From NCBI RefSeq assembly GCF_019393635.1, contig NC_057865.1, positions 297,048,385 through 297,112,384 of the forward strand: a stretch of DNA of 64,000 bases, in the 5' to 3' direction. Within the stretch, counting starts at the first letter, position 1, and every line of letters begins with the position of its first letter. The notes under the pieces are model-generated. The model searched no databases and had not been told where the DNA came from. It saw only the letters and a list, made by a program, of their open reading frames with translations. Source of the stretch: Dromiciops gliroides (Eukaryota > Chordata > Mammalia > Microbiotheria > Microbiotheriidae). This document shows positions 63,225 to 64,000 of the stretch, one piece after another. The translations under genes and the position numbers were made by a program.

Positions 63225-63420
63225 CAGGGCAGTTCAGTGGATGGAGAGCTGGGTTTGGAGTCATGAAGACCTGAATTCGAATCTGGTCTCAGACCCTAAC
63301 AGTGTGACCCTGAACAGGTCACTTCACCTCTGTTTGCCTCCGTTCTGCTGCGTCATCTGAGAGGACTAATGGATGGAGAATCGGCCTCAGGTTCAGGAAG
63401 ACCCGGCTTCAAGTTATGCC
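63225..63420 (+). mobile_element. MIR-like SINE
   Basis: GTTTGGAGTCATGAAGACC, AATTCGAATCTGGTCTCAG and GTGACCCTGAACAGGTCAC are in MIR order. Confidence 0.5.
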
Positions 63421-63839
63421 ACGGACCCTCCTGGTTGTCCTGGGACCTCTCAGTGCCCCAGGCAGCTCCTAGAGGTGGGTAGAAGTTCATTTTCCTCAGC
63501 CTGGGGCCAGGCTAGGTCTGGGGACGGGCAGAGAGGGAGAGTGCCTGACTCTGGGCTTCCTTGGTTGGAGAGGGATGAGTGTTCCTGGAAGCTGAGAAGA
63601 GCTGAGAAGCCCCTGGCCCACCCCCCACCCCCAAGGGGAACTCAGCAAACCCCAGGGTGGGGGAAGAGGCCTGACTTGTCCATCTACCAGCTGAGGCTCC
63701 TAGGAGAAGGCAAGCGAGGCAGCCGCTTGTTCCACACCCACGGTTTTTGCCCTGGCTGTGCCTCATGCCTCTACTTCTTAGAGTCACCAGCTTCCTTCAA
63801 GACTTGAGGCCCTTCCTGGTCCTACCCCCGCCCCCAGCT

Positions 63840-63960
63840 GCCAGTACCCCTTGCTCAAGAGCCTTGGACATGTATTTTGCGTATCCATGGGCAGTCTCCC
63901 CAAAAGAACATAAGCTCCCTGAAAACAGGAACTGCTTGTGGCAGGCCTGTTAGCCATTGG
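63840..63960 (+). mobile_element. L2-like LINE 3' fragment
   Basis: AACATAAGCTCCCTGAAAAC and AGGAACTGCTTGTGGC resemble the L2 phrase for gene-tail sequence GTAAGCTCCTTGAGGGC. Confidence 0.4.
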
Positions 63961-64000
63961 ATTGTGGGAATCAAGCTTGGGCTTAGAGCTGAGAGCACAT

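Overview
The window looks like nuclear DNA from a marsupial. The main reason is the repeat content: about 20 copies of one tRNA-derived SINE (consensus starting GGGGCAGCTAGGTGG) with intact target-site duplications, plus MIR/MAR-like SINEs, CR1/L3-type and L2 LINE remnants, an RTE/BovB-like fragment and 3' pieces of a marsupial-style L1. I cannot fix the species; the SINE is a general marsupial type.

Only one gene can be built with confidence: PIM3, a serine/threonine kinase, on the + strand at 46411-49534. It has six coding exons, all with GT-AG introns, and joins to 323 codons. A GC- and CpG-rich promoter/5' UTR (about 45130-46410) precedes it. A 3' UTR with several AUUUA motifs follows, ending near 50930 after an ATTAAA signal. 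Upstream of the CpG island lie a 63-bp GC-rich minisatellite (44686-44913) and a stretch of CA/CG dinucleotides (44040-44530).

Layout: 1-11500 is non-coding DNA with MIR/L2 remnants, a purine tract, a pyrimidine tract and one SINE. 11500-13960 holds a SINE dimer, an L1 3' end and an RTE-like piece. 14000-20000 holds MIR and SINE copies and a nested cluster in which an older SINE was split by a younger SINE and by a solo-LTR-like element. 20000-29000 is mostly unique, with an exact RFX X-box palindrome at 21254. 29000-34100 is repeat-dense (SINEs, CR1/L3 in both orientations, MIR). 34100-43700 is mixed, with one unexplained open frame near 39500. 43700-51000 is the PIM3 locus. 51000-64000 is non-coding with SINEs, L1 and L2 pieces, one unexplained minus-strand open frame at 57453, and an A/T-rich block near 59050 that may be conserved.

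I see no exon of the genes that flank PIM3 in human (CRELD2 upstream, IL17REL downstream), so PIM3 appears to sit alone in at least 46 kb of upstream and 13 kb of downstream non-coding DNA. I did not find a new multi-gene system. The most interesting items are the 168-codon frame open in phase upstream of the PIM3 AUG, an octamer/CCAAT/TATA-like cluster that could drive divergent transcription, a SINE copy with an apparent 3' transduction, and the nested-insertion cluster at 18122-19789.
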